From Fragum whitleyi (taxonomy: Eukaryota; Mollusca; Bivalvia; Cardiida; Cardiidae), in contig OX411559.1 in NCBI GenBank assembly GCA_948146395.1, positions 39,798,679 to 39,862,678 of the forward strand: a stretch of DNA of 64,000 nt, given 5' to 3'. Under the pieces are notes generated by a model. That model was given only the letters and a program-made list of their open reading frames with translations, was not told the DNA's origin and did no database searches. This document shows positions 25,901 to 40,900 of the stretch, piece after piece. The translations under genes were made by a program, and so were the position numbers. Positions within the stretch are counted from its first letter, which is position 1. Every line of letters starts with the position of its first letter.

Positions 25901-28900
25901 TCTTCAATAGATTGTTTAGTTTAATTCTAAAAACAAATAATAGTTAAGCATTAGTAAAAGGGTTAAAGAATTAAAGAAACAAATTGCACAATTTAGTATT
26001 GCTTCAAATGCTAATTTAGTAAGATTAATTGTGTTTTCATTTACAAAAATTTAAGTCTGTGCATGACATTTCCAATAATTTCAAATGTGTGCCAAGCAAA
26101 GACTCTGGCCAGCCTATGCATCGGCAGTCTGTCAAAAATCTTCACTGTGCTTTAACCCTTTACTGTTTAATCCCTGCTTTTTACGTGCCTGTGATTTAAT
26201 GATTGAGAAAACATTGTGAAAAAAGAAGAAATTGCTTCTAACAAGCAATTTCTTCTTTTTCCACACTATTTTCTAACCTACTGAATGGTTATTTTTCAAA
26301 TTAAATACACTTTAAATTTTCGTCTGCAAAACCTTTGAATTTGGACAGGTCCAAAATTTTGTAAAACAGGAAAGGGTTAAAGACAGACTGTCCAAAATCT
26401 TCAGACAGACAACGTCAGAATATATCTTTAGATAGACAGGGGATCTTCCATTTGCATTATGTAGTTGTCTAGGCTACTCAATGTGTGCAACTGGCGCGAA
26501 TGTCAAATTGTTGGAAATGTCACGCAAAGGCTTGAATATTATTTCTCACCTGTTTGGCATTTTTCACCATTTTTATCAAATGAAATGAGATTTCTGGCAT
26601 ACATAGGATTTCCTGGGGGTTTCCAGTGGGGTTTGTATTTCACATGAGGTAGAGGTCTGCAAAACAAAAGATCATTCTTAACATTCTGGAAAACATTGGA
26701 TTTCCTGGGGGTTTCCAGTGGGGTTTGTATTTCACATGAGGTAGAGGTCTGCAAAAAACAAAAGGTCATTCTTAACATTCTGGCATACATTGGATTTCCT
26801 TGGGGTTTCCAGTGGGGTTTGTACTTCACATGAGGTAGAGGTCTGCAAAACAAAAGATCATTCTTAACACTCTAGAATACATTGGATTTCCTGGGGGATT
26901 CCAGTGGGGTTTGTACTTCACATGAGGTAGAGGTCTGCAAAACAAAAGATCACTCTAAGCATTATGGCATTAAATGGATTTCCTGAGGGTTTCCTGCAGG
27001 GTTTGTACTTCAAATGAGGTAGAGGTCTGCAAAAAATAAAAGATTATTTTCTACATTCTGGCATACATAGGATTTCCTAGGGGTTTACAGTGGGGTTTGT
27101 CAAACATAGGCTCATATTTCATCTTTGAAATAATGTCATTTTTATGTTAATGTGGCCATGATTACAATGTGATGGAGGAGAAGTTATATGCAAAAAGTAA
27201 ATTCTCGGGTGGAACCCAAGGATTTTGCTTTGCACATAACTCCTCCTCGCCATCAGAATTTATTGATGGACACATCAACGGGAAAGTGGAACTATATCCA
27301 TTAAAACATAATCACAATTCTGAAAAAGCTTGATTACCCATTTCCAGGTATATTTTTCTGGATGTTAAATTAATGAAATAGTAATGATATTAGGTTTGGA
27401 ATCATTTCACAGAAAGCAAATCGCTTCATTTAGCATGAGGGTTATACAATGTCAAATGCTTCAACATTCCCTTTAAAGATGATGTTAAGTAAAACAAATG
27501 GGCACAATGAGTAAACAATGAAAAAAATAACATATTAATTTTATTTCCAATAAAGTTATATGAAATATCTTCTTATTTCAAATATGGGTTTCACATCATC
27601 AAGTTATAATAGATATCTGACTTACTTGACCCAGTCTGTAAGAGTTTTTCTGAATATAGAATCGAGAGGAAGGACCTGTTGTTTGCCGTTTGTCTGATGA
27701 TAAATCTCTTTGGCCTGGAAGATTAACGAATAATTTGAGCCTGTGCGTGACATATCCAACAATTTCAAACAATATGAGGGGCAAACATTTAGTAGCGTAG
27801 ACAGCCACATTCTGTAAATGTAGAGTAACCTGATTGTCTACAGATACTTTGAGACCTTATCTATATACAAAACACATAGTGAAGGCTCTGGTCAGACTGT
27901 GCAGATGCACAGAGTTTTTACATTGTGTTTATTCAAAATTGTTGGAAATCTCATGCACAGGCTCATTTAGTTTTAGTTGTATCATTCAATATTTTAACAT
28001 TCTGATTGAATAAATAATTTTATTCATATCACCATGAACAAAATTTTCAGTACACAACAACTTTGTGAGCCCACATAGAAAATAGCTCTCTAAAAATATT
28101 CAATACCCTTACTAGTAAAACATTTGCCCCTAATTTACTTGATGTAGCTAAATCATAATACAAAGAAAGTATTTTTGGTTTCCGTTAAGTAATTATACTA
28201 AAACCTAATCAAAAGAATCAAATGATTGTTCTTCCTTCAATTAAACTTAATTGTTATGTTGTGTATCATGTTATCTGTAATTCAAGGGCTAAGAGCAAAT
28301 AAAGTATTTGTCTATAGGCACATACTATGTTTTTGTTCTAAGCTTTTGAATTATATTTTTCTTTTATAACATAGATAAGTAACCGAAAATTAGTTTTACC
28401 TTTTTTGTTGTCATGGTTACCACACAGTCCATATCAGAGGACATGTGCCATGACAACACTCTGGCTGCATCCTGGTCTTCAATTAGAGCTAGATGGCCAA
28501 TCTAGGAGAAAAAAAAAAGTTTGTAATCAATAGATTTGACACATCAAGTAAAAAGGAACCATTGGGAAAGTACAAAAAGTATTGACCCTACATTTCATAG
28601 TAACCACACATTCTGTGTCACATGATATTTGCTATAACACTCTGGCTGAATATTTGGTCTCAAAGGGCATTATATTTAAGCCATGTGCTAAGACAATTGC
28701 ACTTAATACTACAATAAACACAGTGAAAACACACTCAGCTCTTATGACTGCAATTCTTTAGATCTAAGAAGCAATTTAAATACTTGGTCAAATAATAAAA
28801 GGTTCATGTTTACTTTCTGTGTGTATATAATTCAATACACAATATCTATTTTAAATAAACACAGTGAAAATACACTCAGCCCTTATGACTGCAATTCTTT

Positions 28901-31900
28901 AGATCTAAGAAGCAATTTAAATACTTGGCCAAATAATAAAAGGCTCATGTTTACTTTCTGTGCGCATATCATTCAATACACAATATCTATTTTAAATAAA
29001 GACAGTGAAAATACACTTGGCCCTTGTAACTGCAATTCTTTAGATCTAAGAAACAATTTAAATACTTGGCCAAATAATAAAAGGTTCAAGTTAACTTTCT
29101 GTGCATGCATAATTTAATACACAATACCTATTTTTAGATTACATATGAAACTATATATCATTATTATCTCGCCATCAAAGTTTGCTGGTAAAATTTTACA
29201 AATGGGACATAAATAGATGACAATTTAACCATTCTTATAGGTACTTACGATTGGAAAATCATTTCTGCCTAGTATTGCTCCATTTTGAAACATTATCGGC
29301 ATAATCAAGCTAGGTGGAGAGGTTTGCTTGATGGTCTTTCTCAACTCGCAGTAAACAGTGGCTAAGAATCAGAACTGTATGCTTGTAATAACAAGAGTTG
29401 TCCGCGAACAACGTAGCTCGCCCAAAAGGCTGCTTGTCACAAACAGCGCTTGACCGAAGACCGAAGTTCAAAGTGGTTTCTTTCAATGTTCAAGTCCATG
29501 ATCTAATATATATCTGTTTGAGTAGTAATTAAGAAATATAAAAACTTTTTTGTTTTAATTGCATGTATAAGGTTAGGGTAAAGTGAAAGCCTACAAGCAG
29601 ATGAGGTTACCAATGGAATTTCTTTGTATCAAACATGAAATTTTTTCTTTAAAATTTTTCAATTAAGTCCACAAAAGGTCAAGATCAAGGTCAAATTGTG
29701 AAGGATCTTGGTCTCTGTAGAAGCCTATCACCTAGTGAGTATGTGTATGAAATAATAAAGTCCCTGAGTAAAGCATTTAGAAAATATAAGCAAGGTTAAA
29801 TTTTTGGTTAAAGTTTTTCAGTTTAAGTTTTTCCAAGTCCATAAAAGGTCAAGGTCAAGGTCAAATTGTCAAGGACCTTGGTTTCTGGTGAAAGCCTTTC
29901 ATCTGGTGACTATGTATATGAAGTAATGATGTCCCTAGGTTAAAGCATTCAGAAAATATAAGCAAGGTTAAGGTTTTTGGTAAAAGAATTTTGGTTAAAG
30001 TATTTCTAAGTTCATAAAAGGTCAAGGTCAAATTATCAAGGACCTTGATCTCTCACAAAAGCCTATCCCCTAATGAGTATGTATATGAAGTAATGATGTC
30101 CCTAGGTTAAAGTATTCAGAAAATATAAGCAAGGTTAAAGTTTTTGGTTAAAGTTTTCAGTTAAAGTTATTCTAAGTCCACAAATGGTAAAGGCCAAGGT
30201 CAAATTGTGAAGGACCTTGGTCTCTGGTCAAAGCCTATCACCTGGTGAATATATATATGAAGCTATGATGTCCCTAGGTTAGAGCATTAAAAAATATATG
30301 CAAGGTTAAAGTTTTTGGTTAAAGTTTTTTGGTTAAAGTTTTTCTAAGTCCACAAAGGGTCAAGGTCAAGGTCAAATTGTCAAGGACCTTTGTCTATGGT
30401 GAAAGCCTATCACCTAATGAGTGTGTATATGAAGTAATGATGTCTCTAGTTTAAAGCTTACAGAAAATATAAGCAAAGTTAAAGTTTTTTTGGTTAAAGT
30501 TTTTGGTTAAAGTTTTTGGTTAAAGTTTTTTTGAAAGGGTCAAGGTCACAGTCTAAAGGTCATTTCGACATGGATGTTGGTCTCAAATGAAAGCCTATGC
30601 CCTAATGAGTGTTTCTATAAAAAATAAAGCCTCTAGGTTGAATATTGATAGAAATAAAAAACTTTAACCTAATGCGGACGCCGACACCGACGCTGACGCC
30701 GACATCCGAGGGTATGACAATAGCTCTTCCGAGACTTTCGTCCCAGGCGAGCTAAAAAATTACTTTGCAGATATTTCAATTTTTAATTTATCAAATAGCG
30801 ATGAATGGTTATGAAAAGGGAACGAGGGATTTTCGAGTTCCTACAACACTGGACTTGTAGATCAATGGTTGGGGGTTTTCGCGAATTTCCTACTGCAGTT
30901 TATACAGAAATAAAGTGAAACAGATTTTCCAATGTGATGCGATTAAAACCAATCAAAATTCCTGATTGTATTTGATTGTAATTATATAGGTAATAAAGCG
31001 CTTTAGTATGTTACATTTCCGATGATTCTATTTGTGTGTGAAGCACTAATAAAATGACATGAGTTTAAATACCTTTCCTAAAACATCATTATCATTTGGT
31101 AAGACAGTTGGTAAAGCACACAACCTTCTCTTCTGATTGAGAACTTCTTCTTTCTTGATGTTAAAATCTACCAACATCTTCTCAACTATTTCTACCTACA
31201 AAATAATCATAATATTCATGACCTGTCATTTGAAACGGTTGATTGATTGATTGAATGGATTTTAACGCCACTTTCAACATTTTTTCAGATATATTGCGGC
31301 TGGAGCACCTAACAATGGTTTCCTGATATTTCTCTACCCAGTACAACCACCACATCCTTTCCTAGCCTCCAGCTACTATCTCACATAGGTTTACGATTAT
31401 CAACCCATTGGTGAGAGACAAATAGTCAGAAAGAATGAGTGCCACAGTTGGGGATCAAACCCGGGACCTATAGATTGACAGTCCGACACGCTACCAACTG
31501 CGCTATGATGGCGGCCGCCATTTGAAACGGATAATCTAGGAAAACAGCTGAGCTAAATATTTAGTCATCCATGATTAGACTGGCGTATAGCCAAGACTGT
31601 TCAAGATTGAAACCTTTCAATCTCTACAAGCCTGAAATGTTTTGACATCATTGCATAAAACATACATTCATGGGTCTTTATAAGCATATATTATAAGATG
31701 AAAACTGGACATTAATGGGAGAAAATATGTATCAATAACTCAGGCACTCATTTTTGGGTCTTTGCAAATGTTAATGCCCTCAAAAACATGAATTACCCCT
31801 ATATTATAGATTCATTTTTACATAAGAGTTTTGAATAGCCTCAAATGAATCTTAACTCTTTTAAAATTAAAATATTCATGGAGGTCCTAGCTAGTCCTTT

Positions 31901-34900
31901 CTCTGAAATCTTTGAGGACTGACAAAGGGACAAGCACAGATAAAACAAGAGGGCCATAGTGGCCCTTAATCGCTCACCTGAATTTACAATCTAAAAAAGT
32001 TTTTCTAAGATTTGACCCCGTGACCTAGTTTTTGAACCCAGTTGACCCAATTTCAAATTCATCAAAGTTCTCATCAAATTATTCATTCTGTCCATTTTCA
32101 GGTTGATTGGGCTAAAAATATGGCCTCTAGAGTGTCCACAAGGATTTTCAAAGATTTGACCCCGTGACCTAGTTTTTGACCCCCATTGACCCAATTTCGA
32201 ACTCATCTGAGATTATATCAAGATAATCATTCTGACCAATTTTCAGGTTGAATGGGCTTAAAATATGGCCTCTAGAGTGTCCACAAGGTTTTTCTAAGAT
32301 TTGACCCCGTGACCTAGTTTTTGACCCCCATTGACCCAATTTCAAACTTGTCCGAGATTTTATCAAGATAAACATTCTGACCAATTTTGAGGTTGATTGG
32401 GCTAGAAATATGGCCTCTAGAGTGCCCACAAGGTTTTTCTAAGAATTGACCCTGTGACCTAGATTTTGAACCCAGTTGACCCAATTTCCAACTTGTCCAA
32501 GATTTCATCAAGATATTCATTCTGACCAGTTTTCAGGTTGATTGGGCTAAAAATATGGCCTCTAGAGTGTCCACAAGCTTTTTCTAAGATTTGACCCCGT
32601 GACCTAGTTTTTGACCCCACTTGACCCAATTTTGAACTTGTCCGAGATTTCTTCAAGATATTCATTCTGACCAATTTTCAGGTTGATTGGGCTAAAAATA
32701 TGGCCTCTAGAGTGTCCACAAGGTTTTTCTAAGATTTGACCCTGTGACCTAGTTTTTGACCCCACTTGACCCAATTTCGAACTTGTCCGAGATTTTATCA
32801 AGATAATCATTCTGACCAATTTTCAGGTTGATTGGGCTAAAAATATGGCCTCTAGAGTGTCCACAAGGTAAATGTTGAAGACACACGACGCACAACGGAC
32901 GACGGACATCAAGTAACCCCAAAAGCTCACCTCGAGCACTTCGTGCTCAGGTGAGCTAAAAACAAACAAGAGCACCGCCGACAGGTCCATACGCTCAGCT
33001 GTTGAGTGCCAGACAGTGGAAAAAAATCTAAGTCCAAAAAAGGGGAATAATATGCACAAATGCATAGATTTATCCCCCTTGATAACATAGGTTGCTCTTT
33101 TGATGGTGAACATGTGTGTCAAGGTTCAATAGAACAAGACATATCACAAAATTCCAAAGTTTTAACATGACCACGACAACAACAAAAATGACACTAAGGC
33201 TATTGCAATACCTCGGATTTTCTATGAAAACAGCTGAGCTGAAAATATGGAAGTCTTGGTTGGTAAAATAGGAAAATATATTACATTTTCAGAAAAATTA
33301 CTGACACTCAGACATTTAGACAGCCTCACTGGTCAGTTTGTACTGTTGTCAGGCAACGAGGATTATTACCTTAGCAACCTTGGACATGTCTAATTTATTC
33401 TTCTTTAATTCATCTTTGACTTTTTGTTCTTCTGCTTTGGCTTCTTTAACAGAAACTGAAAGTAAAAGATATTTGTGAGTGATATATGATTGGTCATGAG
33501 TTCTTATTCAACCCTTTGCTGTTTAATCCCTGCTTTTTACGTGCCTGTGATTTTATGATTGAGAAAACATTGTGAAAAAAGGAGAAATTGCTTCTGACAA
33601 GCAATTTCTTCTTTTTCCACACTATTTTCTACACTTCTGATTGGTTATTTTTCAAATTAAATCCATTTTAAATTTTCGTCTGTAAAACCTTTGAATTTGG
33701 ACAGGTCCATAATTTTTTAAAAACAGGAAAGGGTTAAGACAAGCTGATCGTAACTGACTCTAGAATTAAAATGTTATCAAGCAAATTTACCCAGATGAAT
33801 TATTCTCTTCTATTCCACAAAAGGTTAAGATCAACTTATCTAAAATTAAAGAAAACAGTTTCCTTTTCTAACAAAATCAATATTTTTGTGTTTTTAAACG
33901 CTCTTTTCACTCAAAACACCAAAGAAATGCCACATAATTATTTATTTAGATGGTGTCATGGTAACATTACTTAATCATCTAACACATTTCTTTGACAAAA
34001 ATATATCATTTATGAAATAATATCTATATTATGAAACAAAGCATATAATATATATATTATTTTATAACTATACAATTATCTGTGTGATAACAACCCGTAT
34101 GATATTTTTTTATGGTATCGCATAGTTATTTTTAGAACAATAATATAATGTGGTTATTTTCAGAAACTTGCATTTCAGTTAGAAACATCGACAAATACAA
34201 GACAAATAGAGGTTATAAGATAAATATAATACATACTTAGTGTATTGTATAAAATAAAATATCCAACTCGGTTGAGAGAATTGATAAATGTCTCGGCAGA
34301 GCCTCGACACTTATCAATTCTCACAACCTTGTTACATATTTTATTTCATACAAATCACTAAGTATGTATTATATATATATATTACATAAAATATTTCTAC
34401 ATATATAGACTTGCAACCTTAATTCTGCCCTAACATTTTAATGCTTAAATCAATTAGTTTATGGTTCCAAATGTTGTAAAATTAATGATTTCAACCGAAC
34501 TAAGCTGCTTCTTTATTTAACTTTTCAATGATATAAATTATAACACATTTTAAATTAATCAAAAATGAAGTAGACATACTTTTTAATTCCTCAATTAATT
34601 GTTCAGTAGTTTCAAACAAAGACTTGTAGGTTTTGATAGCACCCAGTAGATTGTCTCTCTCTTTGGATAGAGCAGCCATTTCTGTCTGTTTCTTCGCATC
34701 TGAGGAGATTGAAAAGCTGTTTTATCATGCAATGAAGCCTATATTGGCCTGATATGATAGAAACAATTTGCATAAACTTTCACATGAATTTCTTTGATTT
34801 TTACGGGTTTATCATGATTAAGTGGTGAAAAGTGATTGCATGATAAATAAAATAACATGTGTCTTAAAATATCAATGTTATCTGGTCACGGTTGTTAGAA

Positions 34901-37900
34901 ATTTTCATGCCTCGGCAAAGCCTCATCATGATAAATTCTCCCAACCTCGACCTGATAACATTAATATTTTAAGACACTAACATATCTTCTTCTATATAAT
35001 TGTATAATGTTAAATCATTTTCATTGGAAAACGAATCCATTTATAGAATTGACCATTTGCTGTTTAATCCTTGCTTTTTACATGCCTGTGATTTTATAAT
35101 TGAGAAAACATTGTGAAAAAAAGAAGAAATTGCTTCTGACAAGCAATTTCTTCTTTTTCCACACTATTTTTTACCCTACTGAAATGTTATTTTTTAAATG
35201 AAATCCACTTTAAATTTTCGTCTGCAAAACCTTTGAATTTGAACAGGTCCAAAATTTTGTAAAACAGGAAAGGGTTAAAGGAACAATATGCTACAGATAT
35301 ACTGAATTGCAATATTTGACCTTGACCTTTAACCATGAACTTATCCACAAATGGCACACGTATCTGTCTAAATCTAGAACAAATGTATTATTTTCAAATT
35401 GATCTTATTTCAACCTGTAACTGTAACCTTGACCTTAGGAGCTATTCAAAAATGTCAATATCTGAAAAAGACTTATATAGAGGATAATCTTTGTTTCAAT
35501 GCAAGATCTATTGTTATTCATTGAGTGAACAACAAAAGTAATATTATCACAAGTGACGAAGCCACAAGTGAAAGTGTATAAGGTTTTGATTATTTCACAG
35601 GTAAAGCGATGAGTTTACCAAACTTATACCTACCGTTATTCCCCTAGAAACCACTGAAAAGATGACACATGATTTTGAAATCAATTCATGTCTGCAGTAG
35701 TAATGCTATGGAAAAGATCAGATGGAAGCCTATTTGACTTTGAATCATGTCTAGCTTTACATTGTAAAGTAAACACTAAATATATTCAGACTCATATTTT
35801 AGTCTTTCATCCCCAATAATATTACTTCAAAAATAACCCTTTTTCTTTGATGCTTTTCGGTGGTTTATCGAGGAATAACGGTAGATTATCATTTGATTAT
35901 CTCACCGCAAAAGCAGTGAAATTATCAAAATTTTATACCCTGCTTTTATGCATTTCACCCTATCTGACGTCATCTATGCGAGGCGAAATAAGTGACGTCA
36001 CAATGAACGTTGCATAGCAATCACGTGCAAAATGACGCGCTTTACGAAATTATGTCCTAGAAAAATCACATTTTGTCTCATTTTTGCATTAGAGAAATAG
36101 AATAATCGTTTGTTTTTCGAGTAAGATCCATTAATATTTCATTTCGTGACAACAAAAGCTATATTTTCACACTCGTGAAAATATAGCCTTTGTTGTTCAC
36201 TCAATGAAATACAAATCGATCTTACACTTAAACAAATGATTATCCTCTATTTACTTACCATTATAAAATAGGAAAGGTATTTTTAACTGTTGTATAGTTT
36301 TGGGAAAATGTGCAGCATTACATTGTACAGTAAAATCTAGGAAATATTCAGACCCATCTTTTCCTGGACTGTTCTCAGCTAGAGCAAGACTCTGTAATAT
36401 AGAAAAGAGTTTGTTTGCTTCAGGGATAATTTTTGGGTGAGATATTGAGAGAAACTATTATTCTTCTCTCAGAAATCTCATTGAAACTGCCCTACGCTCA
36501 GGATGACAAAACGGTGCAAACGGTTTTCCAATTATACCCTACTTTGCACGCGAGTGCAAAGTGCGGTATAACTGGAAAACCCTTTTGCGACGTTTTGTCA
36601 TCCTGAATGCAGGGCAGTCTTGAACTCAGGACTAGCTAAATGAGAGAAAAGTCTCAAAGCAAAATGTATTACAGAGAAAGACTTGGTAAATTTTCTCAAC
36701 AAAAAGTCTTTATTTAATTAAGTTGAAATAGGTGTGTTTGTAAAACACCATAGCCCTAGCCACTGCCATTTTTGGAAATGTTCAACATATTTGACCTTGG
36801 AAAATGACCATGACCTTGAAAGATGGCCTTGAAATGGGTACCAACAGCAAAGGTCTTTTCACACGCAATACTCATGCTAAATATGAAGGCTCTGTTCCAT
36901 ATCAATCAAAAGTTATGGCAAAAATTAAAGTTCATAAGGGGACAAACAGATAGGTCAAACAAGATGTGTTTGTGAAACACGAATGCCCCAGGAACAGCAT
37001 TTTTTTTTTTAAGTTTGACCTTGACAGATGACCTTGACCTTGTCACATGACCTTGACTTTGGTACCAGCAGATGCGGATCATTGAGATCTATCATCATGC
37101 CAAATATTAGCCTTGTATGTCAAATACTTTTGGAGAAAAGGCAAAGGTTAAGTTTGGTTAAGTTTTCGGACAGAAGGACGGACAGATGGACAGACGGACA
37201 GACAGACAGACGGACATGAGTAAAACAATATGCCCCGATCTCTCGATACGGGGGCATAAAAAGCAAAAACACCCCAATCTATTAATGCAGGAGAAAAAAG
37301 GGAAAGTATTTGAACAAACTCCACAAAGAGTTATCCCCCTTGATAGTATAGGTTGCTCTTTTGATAGTGAACATGAGTGCTAAGCTGCAAGTTAAATCCT
37401 TTAGTAAAACCAAAGATATTACAGAAAGTCAAAGTATCTAGCACAATGAAATCTGCCCAGAAGATGACTCAAACGACATTACAGCTTAAATGGTTGCTTA
37501 ACCCTTTCCTGTTTTACAAAATTTTTGACCTGTCCAATTTCAAAGGTTTTGCAGACGAAAATTTAAAGAAAAATAACCATTCTGTAGGCCAGAAAAAAGT
37601 GTGGCAAAAGAAGAAATTGCTTGTCAGAAGCAATTTCTTCTTTTTTCACAATGTTTTCTCAATCATAAAATCACAGGCACGTAAAAAGCCGGGATTAAAC
37701 AGCAAAGGGTTAAGAAAGAGTAATACAACATTTTTTAGCATTCGTCCTTACCGTAATAGTACACATCCCTCCAGCGAGGGTAAGACTGACTGATGAATTT
37801 TTCCCTGTAAATAAGGGCAACTCCTTCTCCTTTGTCTCACTGATTATTGAAACAGAAACGCTGCCGTTCATTCCTCGGGTCACAGAGTTGTCAAATTTGT

Positions 37901-40900
37901 CCTGCAAATTAATAGAAGATTAATTAGTAGTCATGGAATACAAATTTTATCAAACAAGACATCTATAAACATATAAAAACAATTCTTTGCCAAGTTTTTA
38001 TCTGTTTTAGATGAAGAGTTTTGATAAATTCAGTATTTCATGAGCACAAATTTGATATTCTTTTCAAAATATGACATCAATTTCTGCAATATATTGATGA
38101 AACTCTTAACCCTTGTCATGCTGAACCTGGAATATTCCTGCTTTGGCAGGAGCTATAGACAAACATCAGCCTGCACATATGTGCAGGCGGATGTTAGTCT
38201 ACACCACCTGTTTCTCACTTTCAAACAAGAATTGTCAATGGATTTAGTTTTTCCAATAAAAATTGACCTACAGTTCAGTTGGTACTTTCAATGCTTTTTG
38301 CCCTTTGATTTCAATGCAAATTTTAAGCCAAAATTTATTCAGCATGACAAGGGTTAAAATTTATTGAATAAAATTTTCTGTGGAGCAAAAAAAGGTCGTT
38401 TTAAAATGAGATTATAACAGCCATTATCACGAGATTTTTGTGGTGACAAAATAGCGTTGCAATATGCTCTTAGATCATTTGAAAAGTTATCCCACTGGTG
38501 TAATAACACCTGTGTTATAAAAAAATATTCAACGATATTATTTCACTCCCAGGATGTAGGTCGTATCAAAATAGCACTTTTTGAATGTTCCTTAGTAGAT
38601 TATAGAGAAATGTTGATAGTTTATCACTTTCGAATCCCTCTGACAAACGGCACAAACAATTAGCTAATAATACCCCACTTTGTACACAAGTGCAAATGCA
38701 AAGCAGGGTAAAATTGGCAGCCTGTTTGCGCCGTTGTCTCATCCTGAACACAGGGTTGGAAACACCTGTCTAGTTCATTTCACCGTATTTGATGTTATCT
38801 AGGTCCTGGGGCCATATATAATACATACTTAGTATTTTGTATGAAAAATAACTATCTAACCAGGTTGGGGGAATTGATAATTATTGAGGCTCTGCTGAAT
38901 TTGATATTTTTCATACAACACACCAAGTACATATTATACTAGGACGAAAAAGAAACGCCCCGTATCCTAAAATGATTTTTCTAAGGGATAAATTATATTA
39001 CTGGCTTATCATATTCATTTTTGCATGAAATGTCATCTGTATGGAACCAGCTTTTCTGTCGGAAACAGCTGGTTCCATACAGATGACATTCTTTTTCGTC
39101 CTAGTATATATTTATCTTATAACCTCTATATGCTGTTTTTTAGCTGATGTTCCAAACAGAAATGCAATCTTTAAAAAAAATAACCCCATTTGATATCATA
39201 AACAAGAGCCGTCGGAGACGGATTATGCTCCCCGAATAAGGCATAGTCACAAAAACAAGAGCCATGTTTGACATGGACATCCCCTGCCACGAAAGCTTGA
39301 TAATAAACTGAAGCCTAATAGAATAAAGATTCTTTTGTACTGTCAGAGATTTACCTAAAATCTAAGTATTAAAAATAACAAGGGGCAATAACTCCAAAAT
39401 TATGCAAGCAAGAGTTGTAGTTCTAGTGCACTGCACTTGTCCTCCATGAGATCTACCCACCCATAAAAATTCAAGTTGATAGCTATTATACTTTAGGAGC
39501 TATTCTCCAGACAAAATTTAAGTATCAAAAATAACAAAGGGCAATAACTCCAAAATTATGCAAGTAAGAGTTGTAGTTCTTGTGCACTGCACTTCTCCTC
39601 CGTAAGATCTACCCATACATAAAGTTTCAAGTTGAAAGCTATTATACTCCAGGAGATGTGCTCCGAACAATATCTCAGTATCAACAAGTTGATAGCTATT
39701 TTACTTTAGGAGATATGCTCCAGACATAATCTAAGTATCAAAAATAACAAAGGGCAATAACTCCAAAATTATGCAAGCAAGAGTTGTAGTTCTTGTGCAC
39801 TGCACTTCTCCTCCATAAGGTCTATCCACCCATAAAGTTTCAAGTTGATAGCTATTATACTTTAGGAGATATGCTCTGTGGTCAGATTTCAAAGACTCAA
39901 ATAAGCTGTTATCTTATACAGCTATCATAAAGGTAACAAACATTAAACCCCCTTTTTGCATGACATATTTTAAGACACAAATTTCAAATAGTTTAGGGTA
40001 AAGAGCATCTGATTTGCTACTCAAATGTGAAATTAAATCAAATTCTGAGCATTAGACTAGGAGAAAAGAAAGAATAACTGTAATTTACGCGCTTACGTAA
40101 AGGTAACAAACATTAAGCCCCCTTTTTCCATGATATATATTTTTTTACGTTAATTTCAAATTGTTTATAGTAAAGGGCATCTGATTTGCTACACAAATAT
40201 GAAATTTCACTAAATTCTGACTGTTAGACTAGGAGAAATTTGGGAAAAACTGTTTTTTACCCTAAGTCCCCTTTTCCCGTGACGAGGCCTCAAATCCAAA
40301 AACCGTCACAGATGCATCATCACTATATCATAGGGAGTTCACATGGTAAGTTTCATTCAATTTGGCCCAGGGGTTATGGAGAAATAGGTGGGGACGGACG
40401 GACGGACGGATGGACGGACGGACGGACGGACGGAATTACGGACGGACGGACAGACAAAGCGGCGGCTATATGCTCTTCCTTCGGGGAGCATAAAAACATC
40501 ATATGGGATGTTATCACTCAGATATTTGTATAAATATAAGATAAAATTATATACATGTCATTTCAAAGAAACATAATGTGAACAAACAAATGTTACATAT
40601 TCTCTCATAAGGCTTAACTACTCCAGAAAATATAGCTTTTGTTGTTCACTCAATGAAAGATATATCAATCTTACACTATAAAAAAATAATCATAGGATAA
40701 ATGCTATTTTACTATTTTACTCCCAAAAAAGGGTATTATCATGCAATGAAGCTTGTAATGACCTGATATCACCTGTCTGATAACATAACATGATATCGGA
40801 CAGTCTATTTTTTTAGAAACAATTTGCATACACTTTGACCTAAATTTCTTTGATTTTTAAGGGTTTATCATAATTTAGCACTGAAAAATGATTGCATGAT

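Noticed and set aside
29249..29361. Exon-like minus-strand stretch with acceptor (gattcttag) and strong donor (CCAATC|GTAAGT) and an open frame [17 protein letters not shown]
   Set aside because: The neighbouring exons join directly as [14 protein letters not shown], exactly as in vertebrate SMCHD1. This 113-nt piece is not a multiple of three and would break the frame. It could at most be a rare poison exon.
31451..31505. A true tRNA gene on the minus strand
   Set aside because: A and B boxes are present, but the sequence continues into a SINE body with (TCAA)n tail and target duplication, and the cloverleaf is degenerate.
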